A stretch of DNA of 64,000 nucleotides from Aeromonas encheleia (GCF_900637545.1 NZ_LR134376.1:2561001-2625000), one strand, 5' to 3'. Counted from the stretch's first letter, positions 18,709 through 29,618 are shown. Made by a program: numbers and translations. The notes: generated from the letters alone by a model not told the origin.

Positions 18709-21700
18709 TTAACCCAGGCGTACCCGCGCGTTGCGGAACATCCGCATCCAGGCACCATCCTCGCCCCAGTTGTCCGGGTGCCAGGAGTTCGCCACCGTGC
18801 GGAACACCCGCTCCGGGTGCGGCATCATGATGGTGGCGCGACCGTCAACAGTCGTGACCGCGGTGATACCAACCGGTGCGCCGTTCGGGTTGGCCGGGTA
18901 CTGCTCGGTCACCTGACCGCGGTTGTCGACGAAGCGCAGCCCCACCAGACCGCTGGCTTGCAGCGCGGCAAGGTGAGCGGCATCGCGCACCTCCACCCGC
19001 CCTTCACCGTGGGAGACGGCGATGGGCATCACCGAGCCCGCCATGCCCGCGAAGAAGGCGGAGGGAGAATCCTGCACCTGCACCAGGCTGAAGCGGGCCT
19101 CGAAACGTTCGGAGCGGTTGCGCACGAAGCGCGGCCACAAGTCGGCCCCCGGGATCAGGGTGCGCAGGTTGGACATCATCTGGCAGCCGTTGCACACGCC
19201 CAAGGAGAGGGTATCGCCGCGCTCGAAGAAGCGCTGGAACTGCTCGCGGGCACCGTCGTTGAACAGGATGGACTTGGCCCAGCCTTCCCCCGCCCCCAGC
19301 ACGTCGCCGTAGGAGAAACCGCCGCAGGCCACCAGGGTCTGGAACTGCTCCAGCTTGATGCGACCGGACAGGATGTCGCTCATATGCACATCCACCGCGG
19401 TGAAGCCGGCACGATCGAAGGCCGCAGCCATCTCCACGTGGGAGTTGACCCCCTGCTCGCGCAGCACCGCCAACCGGGGGGAGACCCCACGGGCGATGTA
19501 GGGGGCGGCCACGTCTTCACTCGGGTTGAAACTCAAGCTGGCGTGCAGACCCGGATCCGCGGCGTCCTGACGGGCGGCGTGTTCCTGATCGGCGCACTCC
19601 GGGTTGTCGCGCAGGCGCTGCATCTGCCAGCTGGTCTCGCCCCAGGCGGTACGCAGGGCGGTGCGGCTGGCGCGATAGAGCTCATGGCCCTCCCGCTGCA
19701 ACGAGATGACATCGCCGTCACAGGCGGTGCCCAGCACGTGGGAGCAGGCCGCCAGACCGTGACCGGCCAGCAGGGTCAGCACCGCTTCCTTGTCGTCGCG
19801 GCGCACCTGGATGACGGCACCCAGCTCCTCGTTGAACAGCGCCGGCAGCAGCTCGCCACCGATGCGATCGAGCTGGATGTCGAGGCCGCAATGACCGGCG
19901 AAGGCCATCTCGGTCAGGGTGACGAACAGGCCGCCATCGGATCTGTCGTGGTAGGCGATGAGCTTGCGATCCGCCACCAGTGCCTGGATGGCGTTGAAGA
20001 AGCCCTTGAGCTGGACCGGATTGTCGAGATCCGGTGCGCTGTCACCGAGCTGGCGATAGACCTGGGCCAGGGCCGAGGCACCGAGACGCTGCTTGCCGTT
20101 GCCCAGATCGATCAGGATGAGATCCGTCTCGCCGAGATCGGTACGCAGCTGCGGGGTGACGGTGTTGCGCACGTCCTCCACCCGGGCGAAGGCGGTGATG
20201 AGCAGGGAGAGCGGCGAGGTGACGCTGCGCTCCTCGTCATCCTGCTGCCAGCGGGTCTTCATGGACATGGAGTCCTTGCCGACCGGGATGGTGATGCCAA
20301 GCGCCGGGCAGAGCTCCTCGCCCACCGCCTTGACCGCCTCGTACAGGCCGGCATCTTCCCCCGGGTGACCGGCGGCAGCCATCCAGTTGGCGGAGAGCTT
20401 GACCCGCTTCAAGGAACCGATGTGGGCCGGTGCCAGGTTGGTCAGCGCCTCGGCCACCGCCATGCGGGCGGAGGCGGCGTGGGAGAGCAGCGCCACCGGG
20501 GTGCGCTCGCCCATGGACATGGCTTCGCCGTGATAGCTGTCGTAGGTGGCGGCGGTGACCGCGCAATCGGCCACCGGGATCTGCCAGGGGCCGACCATCT
20601 GATCGCGGTTGACCAGGCCGGTCACGCTGCGATCGCCGATGGTGATGAGGAAGGATTTCTCCGCCACGGTCGGCAGGCGCAGCACCCGCTCGGCCGCCTC
20701 GCTCAGGGTGATGCCGTCCAGCTGCAGCGCCTTGCCACGGGCCGGCAGGCTGGCCACGTCGCGGTGCATCTTGGGGGCCTTGCCGAGCAGCACGTCCAGC
20801 GGCAGATCGATGGGCTGGTTGTCAAAGTGGCTGTCGGACAGGGTGAGATGCTTCTCTTCGGTGGCGGTGCCGATCACGGCATAGGGGGCGCGTTCGCGCT
20901 CGCACAGGGCCTTGAACAGCGGCAGCTTGTCCTGGGCCACGGCCAGCACGTAACGCTCCTGGGATTCGTTGCACCAGATCTCCAGCGGGCTCATGCCCGG
21001 CTCGTCGCTGGCGATGGCGCGCAGGTCGAAGCGACCACCGCGCTCGCCGTCGTTGACCAGCTCCGGCATGGCGTTGGAGAGGCCACCGGCCCCCACGTCG
21101 TGGATGAAGACGATGGGGTTGTCATCGCCCAGCTGCCAGCAGCGATCGATCACTTCCTGGCAGCGGCGCTCCATCTCGGGGTTGTCCCGCTGCACAGAGG
21201 CAAAGTCCAGATCCTCGGCGGACTGGCCGGAGGCCATGGAGGAGGCCGCACCGCCCCCGAGGCCGATGTTCATGGCCGGGCCACCCAGCACGATCAGGGC
21301 GGCCCCGACCGGGATCTCCCCCTTCTGCACGTGCTCGGTGCGGATGTTGCCGATGCCGCCCGCCAGCATGATGGGCTTGTGGTAGCCCCGCACCTCGACG
21401 CCGTTGTGGCTCGGCACCTTCTCCTCGAAGGTACGGAAGTAACCGAGGATGGCCGGACGACCGAACTCGTTGTTGAAGGCGGCGCCGCCGAGCGGCCCCT
21501 CCTGCATGATGTCAAAAGCGCTGACGATGCGGCTCGGTTTGCCGAAATCCTGCTCCCAGGGCTGCTCGAAGCCGGGGATCCGCAGGTTGGAAACGGAGAA
21601 GCCCACCAGACCAGCTTTGGGCTTGGCGCCACGGCCTGTCGCACCCTCGTCGCGGATCTCGCCGCCGGAGCCGGTGGCCGCCCCCGGGAAGGGGGAGATG

Positions 21701-22602
21701 GCGGTCGGGTGGTTGTGAGTCTCCACCTTCATCAGGATATCGACCCGCTCCTGGTGATATTGGTACTCACCGCTGGCGGGGCTCGGGAAGAAGCGGCCAC
21801 CCTCGCTGCCTTCCATCACGGCGGCGTTGTCTTTATAGGCAGACAGGACATGATCCGGCGTCTGCGCGAAGGTGTTCTTGATCATCTTGAACAGCGACTT
21901 GGGCTGCAGCTGTCCGTCTATGGTCCAGTCGGCGTTGAAGATCTTGTGACGGCAGTGCTCGGAGTTCGCCTGGGCAAACATGTAGAGCTCGATGTCGTTG
22001 GGGTTGCGACCAAGCCGGGTGAAGTTCTCCACCAGGTAGTCTATTTCGTCATCGGCCAGGGCCAGACCCAGTGCCACGTTGGCCTCCGCCAGCGCGGTGC
22101 GGCCACCGGTCAGCACATCCACCTGGGTGAAGGGGCGCGGCTCCTGGTGGGCAAACAGGGCGCTCGCTTGGCTCAGCTCGTCGAACACCGTCTCCATCAT
22201 GCGATCGTGCAGCAGGGCCGCCAGCTCGCCGCGCTGGGCGGCGGTCAGGGCCTGCTTGGGCTGCAGATAATAAGCAATGCCGCGCTCCAGCCGCTTGACC
22301 TGGTTCAGGCCGCAGTTGTGGGCGATGTCGGTTGCTTTGGAAGACCAGGGGGAGATAGTGCCGGGACGGGGGGTAACGAGAAACAGCTGACCGCTGGGGG
22401 TGTGTTCTGGGATGGTCGGGCCGTAGCGCAGGAGCTGGCCCAAGGTCGCTCGCTCGGGCGGCGACAAGGGGGATGATAGCTCGGCAAAGTGCACATATTC
22501 GGCATAGACGCTCTCTATCTCTACTCCTCTCTGCACGCAGCTTTGCAGCAGCTTGTGGACACGAAACTCAGACAGTGCTGGGGCACCACGCAAGATTTCC
22601 AT
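18709..22602 (-). CDS. purL: Phosphoribosylformylglycinamidine synthase
   Basis: The large single-chain FGAM synthase (1297 residues) of purine synthesis: converts FGAR, glutamine and ATP to FGAM. From the N-terminus come a PurS-like part, two AIRS-like ATP-binding halves ([20 protein letters not shown] near 310; [11 protein letters not shown] near 775), and a C-terminal glutaminase. The glutaminase nucleophile is the Cys in [12 protein letters not shown], and the His/Glu partners are in MMPHPERVF. The length equals that of the E. coli enzyme. It stands alone between two terminator or promoter regions and diverges from mltF, as in E. coli. Confidence 0.98.
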   Translation of the reverse strand: MEILRGAPALSEFRVHKLLQSCVQRGVEIESVYAEYVHFAELSSPLSPPERATLGQLLRYGPTIPEHTPSGQLFLVTPRPGTISPWSSKATDIAHNCGLNQVKRLERGIAYYLQPKQALTAAQRGELAALLHDRMMETVFDELSQASALFAHQEPRPFTQVDVLTGGRTALAEANVALGLALADDEIDYLVENFTRLGRNPNDIELYMFAQANSEHCRHKIFNADWTIDGQLQPKSLFKMIKNTFAQTPDHVLSAYKDNAAVMEGSEGGRFFPSPASGEYQYHQERVDILMKVETHNHPTAISPFPGAATGSGGEIRDEGATGRGAKPKAGLVGFSVSNLRIPGFEQPWEQDFGKPSRIVSAFDIMQEGPLGGAAFNNEFGRPAILGYFRTFEEKVPSHNGVEVRGYHKPIMLAGGIGNIRTEHVQKGEIPVGAALIVLGGPAMNIGLGGGAASSMASGQSAEDLDFASVQRDNPEMERRCQEVIDRCWQLGDDNPIVFIHDVGAGGLSNAMPELVNDGERGGRFDLRAIASDEPGMSPLEIWCNESQERYVLAVAQDKLPLFKALCERERAPYAVIGTATEEKHLTLSDSHFDNQPIDLPLDVLLGKAPKMHRDVASLPARGKALQLDGITLSEAAERVLRLPTVAEKSFLITIGDRSVTGLVNRDQMVGPWQIPVADCAVTAATYDSYHGEAMSMGERTPVALLSHAASARMAVAEALTNLAPAHIGSLKRVKLSANWMAAAGHPGEDAGLYEAVKAVGEELCPALGITIPVGKDSMSMKTRWQQDDEERSVTSPLSLLITAFARVEDVRNTVTPQLRTDLGETDLILIDLGNGKQRLGASALAQVYRQLGDSAPDLDNPVQLKGFFNAIQALVADRKLIAYHDRSDGGLFVTLTEMAFAGHCGLDIQLDRIGGELLPALFNEELGAVIQVRRDDKEAVLTLLAGHGLAACSHVLGTACDGDVISLQREGHELYRASRTALRTAWGETSWQMQRLRDNPECADQEHAARQDAADPGLHASLSFNPSEDVAAPYIARGVSPRLAVLREQGVNSHVEMAAAFDRAGFTAVDVHMSDILSGRIKLEQFQTLVACGGFSYGDVLGAGEGWAKSILFNDGAREQFQRFFERGDTLSLGVCNGCQMMSNLRTLIPGADLWPRFVRNRSERFEARFSLVQVQDSPSAFFAGMAGSVMPIAVSHGEGRVEVRDAAHLAALQASGLVGLRFVDNRGQVTEQYPANPNGAPVGITAVTTVDGRATIMMPHPERVFRTVANSWHPDNWGEDGAWMRMFRNARVRLG

Positions 22603-22651
22603 ATACCTTTCTCACCAAGTTTTAGAGTGTGGGGGGATTTGAGACGCGCGT

Positions 22652-22680
22652 ATTATAGGGATCAGGCCCACAACGGACAA
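22652..22680 (-). promoter_or_regulatory. purL promoter
   Basis: On the minus strand TTGTCC (22675-22680) and a perfect TATAAT (22652-22657) are 17 bases apart. The expected start lies near 22645, giving a leader of about 42 bases. Confidence 0.7.
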
Positions 22681-22690
22681 ACGTTTTTCT
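22675..22690. promoter_or_regulatory. PurR-like operator over the purL -35 box
   Basis: The 8-base core AAACGTTT of the PurR operator is perfect, and 10 of 16 positions match the E. coli consensus on the plus strand. It overlaps the -35 box of the purL promoter, the position expected for purine repression. The flanks are weak, so binding is an inference. Confidence 0.45.
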
Positions 22691-22723
22691 CACTTAGACC
22701 GATGTGACTCGCTCCACACACTC

Positions 22724-22732
22724 TGGTATAAA
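22724..22732 (+). promoter_or_regulatory. Putative extended -10 of mltF
   Basis: TGGTATAAA gives an extended -10 with a 5/6 match, 20 bases before the mltF ATG. No clear -35 is visible. If used, the mRNA leader would be very short, about 12 bases. Confidence 0.35.
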
Positions 22733-22751
22733 GGAGCCTCTTTTTTGACAA

Positions 22752-24245
22752 ATGCCGATTTTTTCAACAAGGGTATTCAACTACTTGCGCTGCATTTTTC
22801 GACTGTGTATCGGGATGTTGCTGACGCTGGCCCTGGCCGGCTGCGACTTCTATTCCCCCTCCAGCCAGCTGGAGCAGATCCGTCAACGGGGCGAGATCCG
22901 GGTTGGCACCCTCTATGGCCCCACTTCCTATTACCAACGTGACGACATCGCCCAGGGCTTCGATTACGAGCTGGCGCAGAACTATGCCGACTGGCTGGGG
23001 GTCAAGCTGACCATCATCCCGGCCTACAGCACCGCCGGGCTGGTCGAGCTGCTGGAGCAGGGCAAGCTGGATCTCGCCGCCGCCGCCATAGTGGTGACGC
23101 CGGAGCGGCGCAAGCTGTTTCGCTTCGGCCCCGGCTTCTACCAGGTCTCCCCCAAGCTGGTCTATCGCAATGGCTCCCCCAAGCCGAAGGATCTCGGCGA
23201 CATCAAGGGCACCATAGTGGTACCCGCCGGCTCCACCGGGGAGGATCTGATGAAGATACTCGCCAAGCAGTACCCCAACCTCGACTGGAGCACCAACCGG
23301 GATGCGGATGTGGAGGAGCTGCTCAAGCAGGTCGCCGACGGCAAGCTCGACTACACCGTGGTACAGGACACCGTGCTGGCCCGCGCCCAACGCTACTACC
23401 CCGAGCTCACCGAGGGGCTGACCCTCGACAAGAAGCAGGCCGTAGCCTGGGCCATGACCAAGCTGCCCGATGACAGCCTCTATGCCAGCATCATCGACTT
23501 CTTCGGCCAGCGCTTCATGGACGGCTCCATCGCCAAGCTGGACGAGAAGTACTTCGGCCATGTGCAGAACTTCGACTTCGTCGACACCCGCACCTTCCTG
23601 CAGCGGGCCAAGAGCCGGCTGCCCAAATACCAGGAGCTGTTCCAGACCCACGCCAAGGAGATCGACTGGCGCCTGCTGGCGGCCATCAGCTATCAGGAGT
23701 CCCACTGGGATCCGGAGGCGCGCTCCTATACCGGGGTGCGCGGCATGATGATGCTGACCGAGCCCACCGCCAAGGCGATGGGGGTCAGCAACCGGCTGCA
23801 CCCGGAGGAGAGCATCAAGGGCGGCGCCCGCTACCTGCAGGAGATGATGGAGAAGGTGCCGGACTCGGTGCCGGACGACGAGAAGGTGTGGTTCGCCCTC
23901 ACCGCCTACAACATCGGCTACGGCCACATGATGGATGCGCGCCGCCTGACCAAGGAGCTCGGCAAGAATCCCGACGCCTGGAGCGATGTGAAGGAGGTAC
24001 TGCCGCTGTTGCAGCAGGCCCGCTGGCATCGCAAGGTGCGCTACGGCTATGCCCGGGGTGGCGAGGCGCGCAACTACGTCAACAACGTGCGCCAGTACTA
24101 CCAGAGCCTGCTCTGGCTCGACAACGAGCAGCAGAAGGCCCACCGCCGCGAGGAGCTGGACGAGGATGACAACAGCGAGCCGGCAGCGAGCGATGAGCAC
24201 CCCACCATCATCGCCGAGGTGGTCAAGCAGATCATCGCCCCTTGA
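22752..24245 (+). CDS. mltF: Membrane-bound lytic murein transglycosylase F
   Basis: An outer-membrane lipoprotein of 497 residues that cleaves peptidoglycan glycan strands to 1,6-anhydro products. Residues 1-30 form a lipoprotein signal ending in LALAGC (Cys31). Residues 40-265 are a family-3 solute-binding-like regulatory domain (IRVGTLYGPTSYY, GFDYELAQNYADWLGV). The C-terminal SLT domain starts near 295, with the catalytic Glu in ISYQESHWDPEA and the family motifs GVRGMMMLT and LTAYNIGYGH. It diverges from purL, the same arrangement as in E. coli. The AGGAGC 7-14 bases before the ATG supports this start. Confidence 0.95.
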   Translation: MPIFSTRVFNYLRCIFRLCIGMLLTLALAGCDFYSPSSQLEQIRQRGEIRVGTLYGPTSYYQRDDIAQGFDYELAQNYADWLGVKLTIIPAYSTAGLVELLEQGKLDLAAAAIVVTPERRKLFRFGPGFYQVSPKLVYRNGSPKPKDLGDIKGTIVVPAGSTGEDLMKILAKQYPNLDWSTNRDADVEELLKQVADGKLDYTVVQDTVLARAQRYYPELTEGLTLDKKQAVAWAMTKLPDDSLYASIIDFFGQRFMDGSIAKLDEKYFGHVQNFDFVDTRTFLQRAKSRLPKYQELFQTHAKEIDWRLLAAISYQESHWDPEARSYTGVRGMMMLTEPTAKAMGVSNRLHPEESIKGGARYLQEMMEKVPDSVPDDEKVWFALTAYNIGYGHMMDARRLTKELGKNPDAWSDVKEVLPLLQQARWHRKVRYGYARGGEARNYVNNVRQYYQSLLWLDNEQQKAHRREELDEDDNSEPAASDEHPTIIAEVVKQIIAP

Positions 24246-24314
24246 CCCGGGTGTGTTATCCGGTTGAGTTCTCTGTTAACATTGTTCCAGGCCTGAGCCT
24301 GTCTGACAGGTGCT

Positions 24315-24343
24315 TATCGCAACATATTCATCACGTTGCGATA
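24315..24343. promoter_or_regulatory. Inverted repeat upstream of the small basic ORF
   Basis: TATCGCAAC (24315-24323) and GTTGCGATA (24335-24343) are perfect 9-base arms separated by 11 bases, about 65 bases before the ATG of the next ORF. It could be an operator or an RNA hairpin. There is no T-run, so it is not a terminator. No regulator is recognised. Confidence 0.45.
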
Positions 24344-24407
24344 CTGATAACAGAATGCACCGACGGGCCTCAACATCAGTGCCAGGATGACCAGGGAGGA
24401 GAACAAG

Positions 24408-24554
24408 ATGCGAACTCGCAGAAGAGCCACGTTGACCAGGAAGACCAAGTGTTCCTGGAGCCCAAGACGCAAGCTCAAACTCAATGACATGAAACGCAAG
24501 ATATGGCGCCGAAACCGCTCCTACACCTTGCTGATCGCAGAGCACACAGAATAA
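24408..24554 (+). CDS. Small, very basic protein of unknown function (48 aa)
   Basis: A 48-codon ORF with an excellent ribosome binding site: AGGGAGGA 7 bases before the ATG. The product is strongly basic, with about 16 Arg/Lys (MRTRRRATLTRKTK at the start, KLKLNDMKRKIWRRNRS in the middle) and a short hydrophobic end LLIAEHTE. It has no signal peptide or membrane helix. The TAA stop merges into a terminator hairpin, as expected for a short monocistronic mRNA with its own leader. I do not recognise the family. The charge suggests RNA, DNA or ribosome binding, but that is only inference. It sits 162 bases after mltF and is convergent with yfgJ. Confidence 0.6.
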   Translation: MRTRRRATLTRKTKCSWSPRRKLKLNDMKRKIWRRNRSYTLLIAEHTE

Positions 24555-24580
24555 AAAACCCGGCAAATGCCGGGTTTTTT
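24553..24580. terminator. Bidirectional terminator between small ORF and yfgJ
   Basis: AAAAAACCCGGC and GCCGGGTTTTTT form a 12-base stem across AAAT. A-run on the left and T-run on the right let it end both the plus-strand small gene and the minus-strand yfgJ transcript. Confidence 0.9.
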
Positions 24581-24586
24581 AATGCC

Positions 24587-24820
24587 TCACGCCGGCTCGA
24601 TCGGACTCGCCGCAAGGAGCACCGCCCGCTTAGAGACCAGGCTGTTGCAGTGATTGCAGAAGTAATCCACCGCCCCGCAGGCCCTCAGCCGCTCCAGCGC
24701 CTGCTGGCAGCTCGGGCAGCGGGCCAGGATCCGGTAGCGGGTCTGGCATTGGCCACAGGCGGTCTCGCCGCTGCGGCTGTCCAGCTCGGCGCTGCAGGCC
24801 GGGCACGTCAGGATGCTCAT
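24587..24820 (-). CDS. yfgJ: Zinc-ribbon protein, YfgJ family
   Basis: A 77-residue protein with two zinc-ribbon-like Cys clusters: CPACSAELDS...CGQCQTRY (about 6-26), then CPSCQQALERL...CNHCNSLVSKR (about 35-63). Length, spacing and position just downstream of der match E. coli YfgJ, a predicted zinc ribbon of unknown function. A terminator separates it from der, so it may have its own promoter or rely on read-through. Confidence 0.85.
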   Translation of the reverse strand: MSILTCPACSAELDSRSGETACGQCQTRYRILARCPSCQQALERLRACGAVDYFCNHCNSLVSKRAVLLAASPIEPA

Positions 24821-24886
24821 CGATGACTCCTCATGAAGTGAATGAGCGCCGGGTGGGCCCAGGGCTCATCAACCTCCCGGTTCAAG

Positions 24887-24921
24887 GTAAAAAAACGGCT
24901 GCCGCGAGGGCAGCCGTCTCG
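24887..24921 (-). terminator. Terminator of der
   Basis: ACGGCTGCC and GGCAGCCGT form a stem around GCGAG. On the minus strand it is followed by seven T (24887-24893). It stands between der and yfgJ. Confidence 0.85.
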
Positions 24922-24923
24922 GC

Positions 24924-26435
24924 TTATTTCTTGCTCTTGGTCCGCGCCTTGAGCAGGCGGTCCCGTTGCCGCTCCTGGCTCATGGTCAGGGTATTCTTCC
25001 TGCCCTCGAAGGGGTTGGCAGACTCCTGGAACTCGACCCGGATCGGGGTGCCCATGATCTTCAACGACTTGCGGAAGTAGTTCATGAGGTAGCGCTTGTA
25101 GGAATCCGGCAGATCGTTGAGCTGGTTGCCGTGGATGACGATGCGCGGCGGGTTGTAGCCACCGGCGTGGGCATACTTCAGCTTGACCCGGCGACCATTC
25201 ACCATGGGCGGCTGGTGATCTTCCTGCGCCATCTGCATGATGCGGGTCAGCATGGCGGTACTGGTGCGGCGGGTGGCGGATTGGTACGCCTCCTGGATGG
25301 ACTCGAACAGGTGACCGACACCGCTGCCGTGCAGGGCGGAGATGAAGTGCACCCGGGCGAAGTCGATGAAACCGAGACGACGGTCCAGCTCGTTCTTGAC
25401 GTCCTCCTTCACCTTCTGATCCAGACCATCCCACTTGTTCACCACCAGTACCACGGAGCGGCCGGAGTGGAGCACGAAGCCGAGGATGCTGAGATCCTGA
25501 TCGGTGATGGTCTCGCGCGCGTCTATCACCAGCAGGCAGACGTTCGCATCCTCAATCGCCTTGAGGGTCTTGATGACGGAGAACTTCTCCACCGTCTCGT
25601 GCACCTTGCCACGACGACGCACCCCAGCGGTGTCGATGATCACGTACTTCTGATCGTCACGCTCCATCGGGATATAGACGGAGTCGCGGGTGGTGCCCGG
25701 CATGTCATAGACGATGACGCGGTCTTCACCCAGCATGCGGTTGGTCAGGGTCGACTTGCCGACGTTGGGACGACCGACGATGGCGAACTTGATGGGCAGG
25801 TCGGCGAACGGGGTCTCCTTGGTGTCTTCCCTGGTGTCCAACTCACCGGCGGCAACCATGCGCAGCAGGGCTTCTTCGTCGAAGTCCTCTTCCAGTTCCT
25901 CTTGCGCATCCTCCTCGCTGCCAGCGGCGGCCTCGACCAGCTCTTCCAGGTGGGGGGCCAGCGCCAGTTCCAACAGGCTCAGCACGCCACGACCGTGGGC
26001 GGCGGCGATCTGGTAGACCTCCCCCAGCGCCAGAGCGTAGAACTCGGACACGGCGGAATCACCGTCGATGCCGTCGGTCTTGTTGGCGACCAGGAACACC
26101 TTCTTGTGGGTCTTGCGCAGGTGCTCGGCGATGGCTTGATCCGCCGCCGTCAAACCCGCCCGCGCATCCACCATAAACAGCACCACATCGGCTTCTTCGA
26201 TGGCCAGCAGGGACTGCTCGGCCATCTTCAGCTCGATCCCCTCCTCGGTGCCATCGATACCGCCGGTATCGACCACGATAAATTCCAGCTCGCCCAACTT
26301 CGCCTGGCCGTATTTACGGTCCCGGGTCAGGCCGGGAAAATCGGCGACCAGGGCATCCCGGGTACGGGTCAGGCGGTTAAACAGGGTGGATTTCCCCACG
26401 TTGGGGCGGCCCACCAGGGCTACTACAGGAGTCAT
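24924..26435 (-). CDS. der: Ribosome-assembly GTPase Der (EngA)
   Basis: A 503-residue GTPase with two tandem G domains, needed for 50S subunit assembly. Domain 1 starts at residue 6 ([24 protein letters not shown]). Domain 2 starts near 215 ([31 protein letters not shown]). An acidic linker (about 168-190) joins them, and a C-terminal KH-like domain follows ([19 protein letters not shown]). The arrangement downstream of bamB is that of E. coli. Confidence 0.98.
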   Translation of the reverse strand: MTPVVALVGRPNVGKSTLFNRLTRTRDALVADFPGLTRDRKYGQAKLGELEFIVVDTGGIDGTEEGIELKMAEQSLLAIEEADVVLFMVDARAGLTAADQAIAEHLRKTHKKVFLVANKTDGIDGDSAVSEFYALALGEVYQIAAAHGRGVLSLLELALAPHLEELVEAAAGSEEDAQEELEEDFDEEALLRMVAAGELDTREDTKETPFADLPIKFAIVGRPNVGKSTLTNRMLGEDRVIVYDMPGTTRDSVYIPMERDDQKYVIIDTAGVRRRGKVHETVEKFSVIKTLKAIEDANVCLLVIDARETITDQDLSILGFVLHSGRSVVLVVNKWDGLDQKVKEDVKNELDRRLGFIDFARVHFISALHGSGVGHLFESIQEAYQSATRRTSTAMLTRIMQMAQEDHQPPMVNGRRVKLKYAHAGGYNPPRIVIHGNQLNDLPDSYKRYLMNYFRKSLKIMGTPIRVEFQESANPFEGRKNTLTMSQERQRDRLLKARTKSKK

Positions 26436-26509
26436 AAAAGCCTCATTCTCAAGACGACAAAGGCTCCGGGTCCGAAGACCAGGAGCCGGATATTCAGATT
26501 GAAGGGTGA

Positions 26510-27694
26510 TCAGGGACGCTGCAAGGCGTACAACTTGCCACCACGGCTCTGCACATACAGGGTGTCACCGTCCACCAGGGGGGCGGCATAGAGACCACTG
26601 CTGTCGAGCTGCTGCATCGCCTTGATGGTACCGTCGGTACGATCCAGCCAATACAGGTAACCTTCCACATCGCCGACCACCACGTAGTCACCGAAGATGA
26701 CGGGGGCGGTGACGCTGCGATTTTCCAGCTGGGTGTTGGACCACAGCTCAAGTCCGTTGCGACGATCGACCGCGAACAGGTGGCTGCGACTGTCGGTCAG
26801 CACTATGGCGTTGCCGGTCACCGCCAGGTCACGATAGCCGGAATACTTGCGCTTCCACACCTCGTCACCGGTCATCAGCTTGCGCGCCATCAACTGACCA
26901 TTGTAGGCGATGGCATAGAGCTCATCACCGGCGATGAGCGGGGTCGCATCCACGTCCACCATGCGATCCAGTTCGGTCGCACCGCGGGGATCCGCCACCT
27001 TGGACTGGCGCACCGGCTGGCCATTGCTGAGCAGGGCGATGCCGACCTTGCCATCGGCACGGCCATAGAGCACGGCGCCGTTGGTGATGACGGGGGCACT
27101 GGCACTGCGCAGGGTCAGCGGGGGCTGCTCCTCGGACAGGGTCCACTGCTGCTTGCCTTCGTCGGTGTCCAGGGCAATCAGGCGACCGGAGGTGGTCAAC
27201 ACCACCACCCGACCATCCTCGACCGCCGGGCTCGCCACCACTTCACCCGGCACTGTGGTCTGCCACAGCACTTCCCCGTCCGCCTCGTTCAGGGCGTAGA
27301 CCACCCCGTTCTCGGAGCCGAGGAACAGCTTGCCGTAGCGAGAGACCAGACCGCCGGAGAGACGGGCGCTGCGCTTGTCGACATTGGCCGGCAGTTCCGC
27401 CAGATCCACGCTCCACAGCACCTGACCGCTCTTGCGATCGAAGGCGGTGACATCGCCATCCCGGGCGGCGGCATAGATATGATCTTCTTCCACCGCAGGT
27501 TTCAACTGGGAGTAGAAGTCACCTATGCCATCGCCGACGGAGGAGGACCACTGGGTATCGGCGGTGAACGCCGACTCCACCACCGGCAGCGCGGCCATCG
27601 GGGTCAGATCTTCTTCCGAGCTGAACAGGGAGCAGCCCTGCAAGGCCAGGGAGACCGCAACCCCCAGCATCATTCGTTTGTACAGATTACGCAT
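26510..27694 (-). CDS. bamB: Outer-membrane assembly lipoprotein BamB
   Basis: A BAM-complex lipoprotein that helps deliver outer-membrane proteins to BamA. It has 394 residues, with a signal ending in SLALQGC (Cys21) and then an eight-bladed beta-propeller of PQQ-like repeats (for example [40 protein letters not shown]). The ATG at 27694 was preferred to an in-frame GTG at 27706, because the signal peptide then has the usual short basic tip. It overlaps the yfgM stop by 8 bases. Confidence 0.95.
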   Translation of the reverse strand: MRNLYKRMMLGVAVSLALQGCSLFSSEEDLTPMAALPVVESAFTADTQWSSSVGDGIGDFYSQLKPAVEEDHIYAAARDGDVTAFDRKSGQVLWSVDLAELPANVDKRSARLSGGLVSRYGKLFLGSENGVVYALNEADGEVLWQTTVPGEVVASPAVEDGRVVVLTTSGRLIALDTDEGKQQWTLSEEQPPLTLRSASAPVITNGAVLYGRADGKVGIALLSNGQPVRQSKVADPRGATELDRMVDVDATPLIAGDELYAIAYNGQLMARKLMTGDEVWKRKYSGYRDLAVTGNAIVLTDSRSHLFAVDRRNGLELWSNTQLENRSVTAPVIFGDYVVVGDVEGYLYWLDRTDGTIKAMQQLDSSGLYAAPLVDGDTLYVQSRGGKLYALQRP

Positions 27695-28337
27695 CCGGTG
27701 CCCCACCCGCAGTCACGGCTGGCAGCGCCAGATCGTCCATCTTCAGCTTGAGCTCGGCGCTCGCCTGCAGGCCGCCGGCATCGGCCGCCGCCTGGTAGGC
27801 TTCGCGCGCCTCTTCCGGCTTGCCCTGCTTGAGCAGCACATCGCCACGGGCCTCGGCAACCTGGGCCTTGAAGGCGTCGTTGTTGATCTTGGCGAGCTGG
27901 GCCAGGGCCTCGTCGGCCTTGCCCTGATCGTTCAGGACCCGGGCCAGACGCAGGGCGGCGATGGGCTTGAGGCTCTCGTCCCCGCCTGTCGCGACCAGGG
28001 TCAACTGCTCGACCGCCAGATCCAGCTTGTTGGCCTTGACGGCAGCCGCCGCCAGTTGCAGGGCCGCCAGCTCGGCGTAAGCATCGCCCTTGTGCGCCGT
28101 GATGAAGCTCTTCGCCTGCTCAAGGGCGGCATCGTCGCCCTTGGCCAGCTGGGCGGTCATCTCGTTGTAAGCCTGGGAGGCGGCCTCCTGGCTGGTCAGC
28201 TGATGCTCGTTGTAATAGCGCCAGCCAAAGAGGCCGACCAGGCCGATCACAGTCCCTGCAAGTACCGAGGTCCCGTTCTCTTTCCACCAGCTCTTGATGA
28301 CTTCGACCTGTTGTTCTTCGGTGGTATAAACTTCCAC
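27687..28337 (-). CDS. yfgM: YfgM, ancillary SecYEG translocon protein
   Basis: A 216-residue inner-membrane protein with one N-terminal helix (about 24-41, TSVLAGTVIGLVGLFGW) and a periplasmic TPR-like region (LAALQLAAAAVKANKLDLAVEQL and similar helical pairs). In E. coli YfgM associates with SecYEG and with PpiD and periplasmic chaperones. Its gene lies between hisS and bamB there as here. Only three bases separate it from hisS. Confidence 0.92.
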   Translation of the reverse strand: MEVYTTEEQQVEVIKSWWKENGTSVLAGTVIGLVGLFGWRYYNEHQLTSQEAASQAYNEMTAQLAKGDDAALEQAKSFITAHKGDAYAELAALQLAAAAVKANKLDLAVEQLTLVATGGDESLKPIAALRLARVLNDQGKADEALAQLAKINNDAFKAQVAEARGDVLLKQGKPEEAREAYQAAADAGGLQASAELKLKMDDLALPAVTAGGAPDA

Positions 28338-28340
28338 AGC

Positions 28341-29618
28341 TTATTCTCCTTTAGCTGCCAGCAGGGCGATGGCGGCATCGACCGTGACGGTCTGTTGCTC
28401 GGCCTGGCCACGCAGATACTTGATGGTGATCTCCCCGCTTTGCACCTCGGTCTCGCCGAGGATCAGGGCAATGGCCGCGCCGCTCTTGTCGGCACGCTTG
28501 AGTTGTTTCTTGAAGTTGCCGCCACCGCAGTGGCTCATCAGCCGCAGATCCGGCAGCGCATCACGCAGCCGCTCGGCCAGCTGGAAGCCGGCTTGCTCTG
28601 TGCCCTCGCCCACCATGGCGAGATAGACATCCACCGCCGGGCGGATGTCGGCGTTGAGCTCGAGGGTCTCCAGCATCAGCACCAGTCGCTCCATGCCCAT
28701 GGCAAAACCGACCGCCGGGGTCGCTTGACCACCGAGCTGCTCCACCAGACCGTCATAGCGGCCACCGGCCAGGACTGTGCCCTGGGCACCCAAGCTGGTA
28801 GTGACCCACTCGAATACGGTGAGGTTGTAATAATCGAGACCGCGCACCAGCCGCTCATTCACCTCATAGCGAATGCCGGCCGACTCGAGCAGGCGCTTGA
28901 GCCCCTCGAAGTGGGCCAGGCTCGCCTCGCCAAGGTGATCGAACAGGCGGGGGGCGTCCGCCAGTATGGCCTGCACCTTCTCATCCTTGGAGTCGAGCAC
29001 CCGCAGCGGGTTGCTGTACATGCGGCGCTGGCTCTCTTCGTCCAGCTGATCCTTGTACTGCTCCAGATAAGCCACCAGCGCATCGCGGTAAGCGGCACGC
29101 TCCTCAGTCTGGCCCAGGGTGTTGAGCTGCAGGGTGACGTGATCGCTGATGCCGAACAGCCGCCACAGGCGATGAGTCAGCATGATGAGCTCGGCGTCGA
29201 TGTCCGGCCCGTTGATGCCAAACAGCTCGACCCCGAACTGATGGAACTGGCGATAACGGCCCTTCTGGGGACGCTCGTGACGGAACATGGGGCCCATGTA
29301 CCACATCCGGCGTTCCTGGTTATACAGCAGGCCGTGCTCGATGCCGGCACGGACGCAGCTGGCGGTCCCTTCCGGACGCAGGCTCAGGCTGTCGCCGTTG
29401 CGATCCTCGAAGCTGTACATCTCTTTTTCGACCACATCGGTCACTTCACCGATGGCGCGTTTGAACAGATGAGTCTGCTCGACGATGGGCATGCGCACTT
29501 CGCTGTAGCCATAACTGGCCACGACCTGGCGCAGGATCTGTTCCACTTTCTGCCATACCGGGCTCTGCTCCGGCAGGCAATCATTCATACCGCGAATCGC
29601 TTGGATCTGTTTTGCCAC
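28341..29618 (-). CDS. hisS: Histidyl-tRNA synthetase
   Basis: A class II aminoacyl-tRNA synthetase of 425 residues. The N-terminus [16 protein letters not shown], motif 2 region ([20 protein letters not shown]), the histidine-specific segment [13 protein letters not shown] and motif 3 ([12 protein letters not shown]) are visible, and an anticodon-binding domain follows from about 330. Gene order ispG-hisS-yfgM-bamB is conserved. Confidence 0.98.
   Translation of the reverse strand: MAKQIQAIRGMNDCLPEQSPVWQKVEQILRQVVASYGYSEVRMPIVEQTHLFKRAIGEVTDVVEKEMYSFEDRNGDSLSLRPEGTASCVRAGIEHGLLYNQERRMWYMGPMFRHERPQKGRYRQFHQFGVELFGINGPDIDAELIMLTHRLWRLFGISDHVTLQLNTLGQTEERAAYRDALVAYLEQYKDQLDEESQRRMYSNPLRVLDSKDEKVQAILADAPRLFDHLGEASLAHFEGLKRLLESAGIRYEVNERLVRGLDYYNLTVFEWVTTSLGAQGTVLAGGRYDGLVEQLGGQATPAVGFAMGMERLVLMLETLELNADIRPAVDVYLAMVGEGTEQAGFQLAERLRDALPDLRLMSHCGGGNFKKQLKRADKSGAAIALILGETEVQSGEITIKYLRGQAEQQTVTVDAAIALLAAKGE

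Noticed and set aside
18778..22476. A 1232-codon open frame antisense to purL
   Set aside because: It lies fully opposite a well-recognised gene and its product is His/Gly/Leu-rich low-grade sequence typical of the complement of GC-rich codons. The long antisense frames opposite nuoCD, nuoG, nuoM and nuoN were dropped for the same reason.
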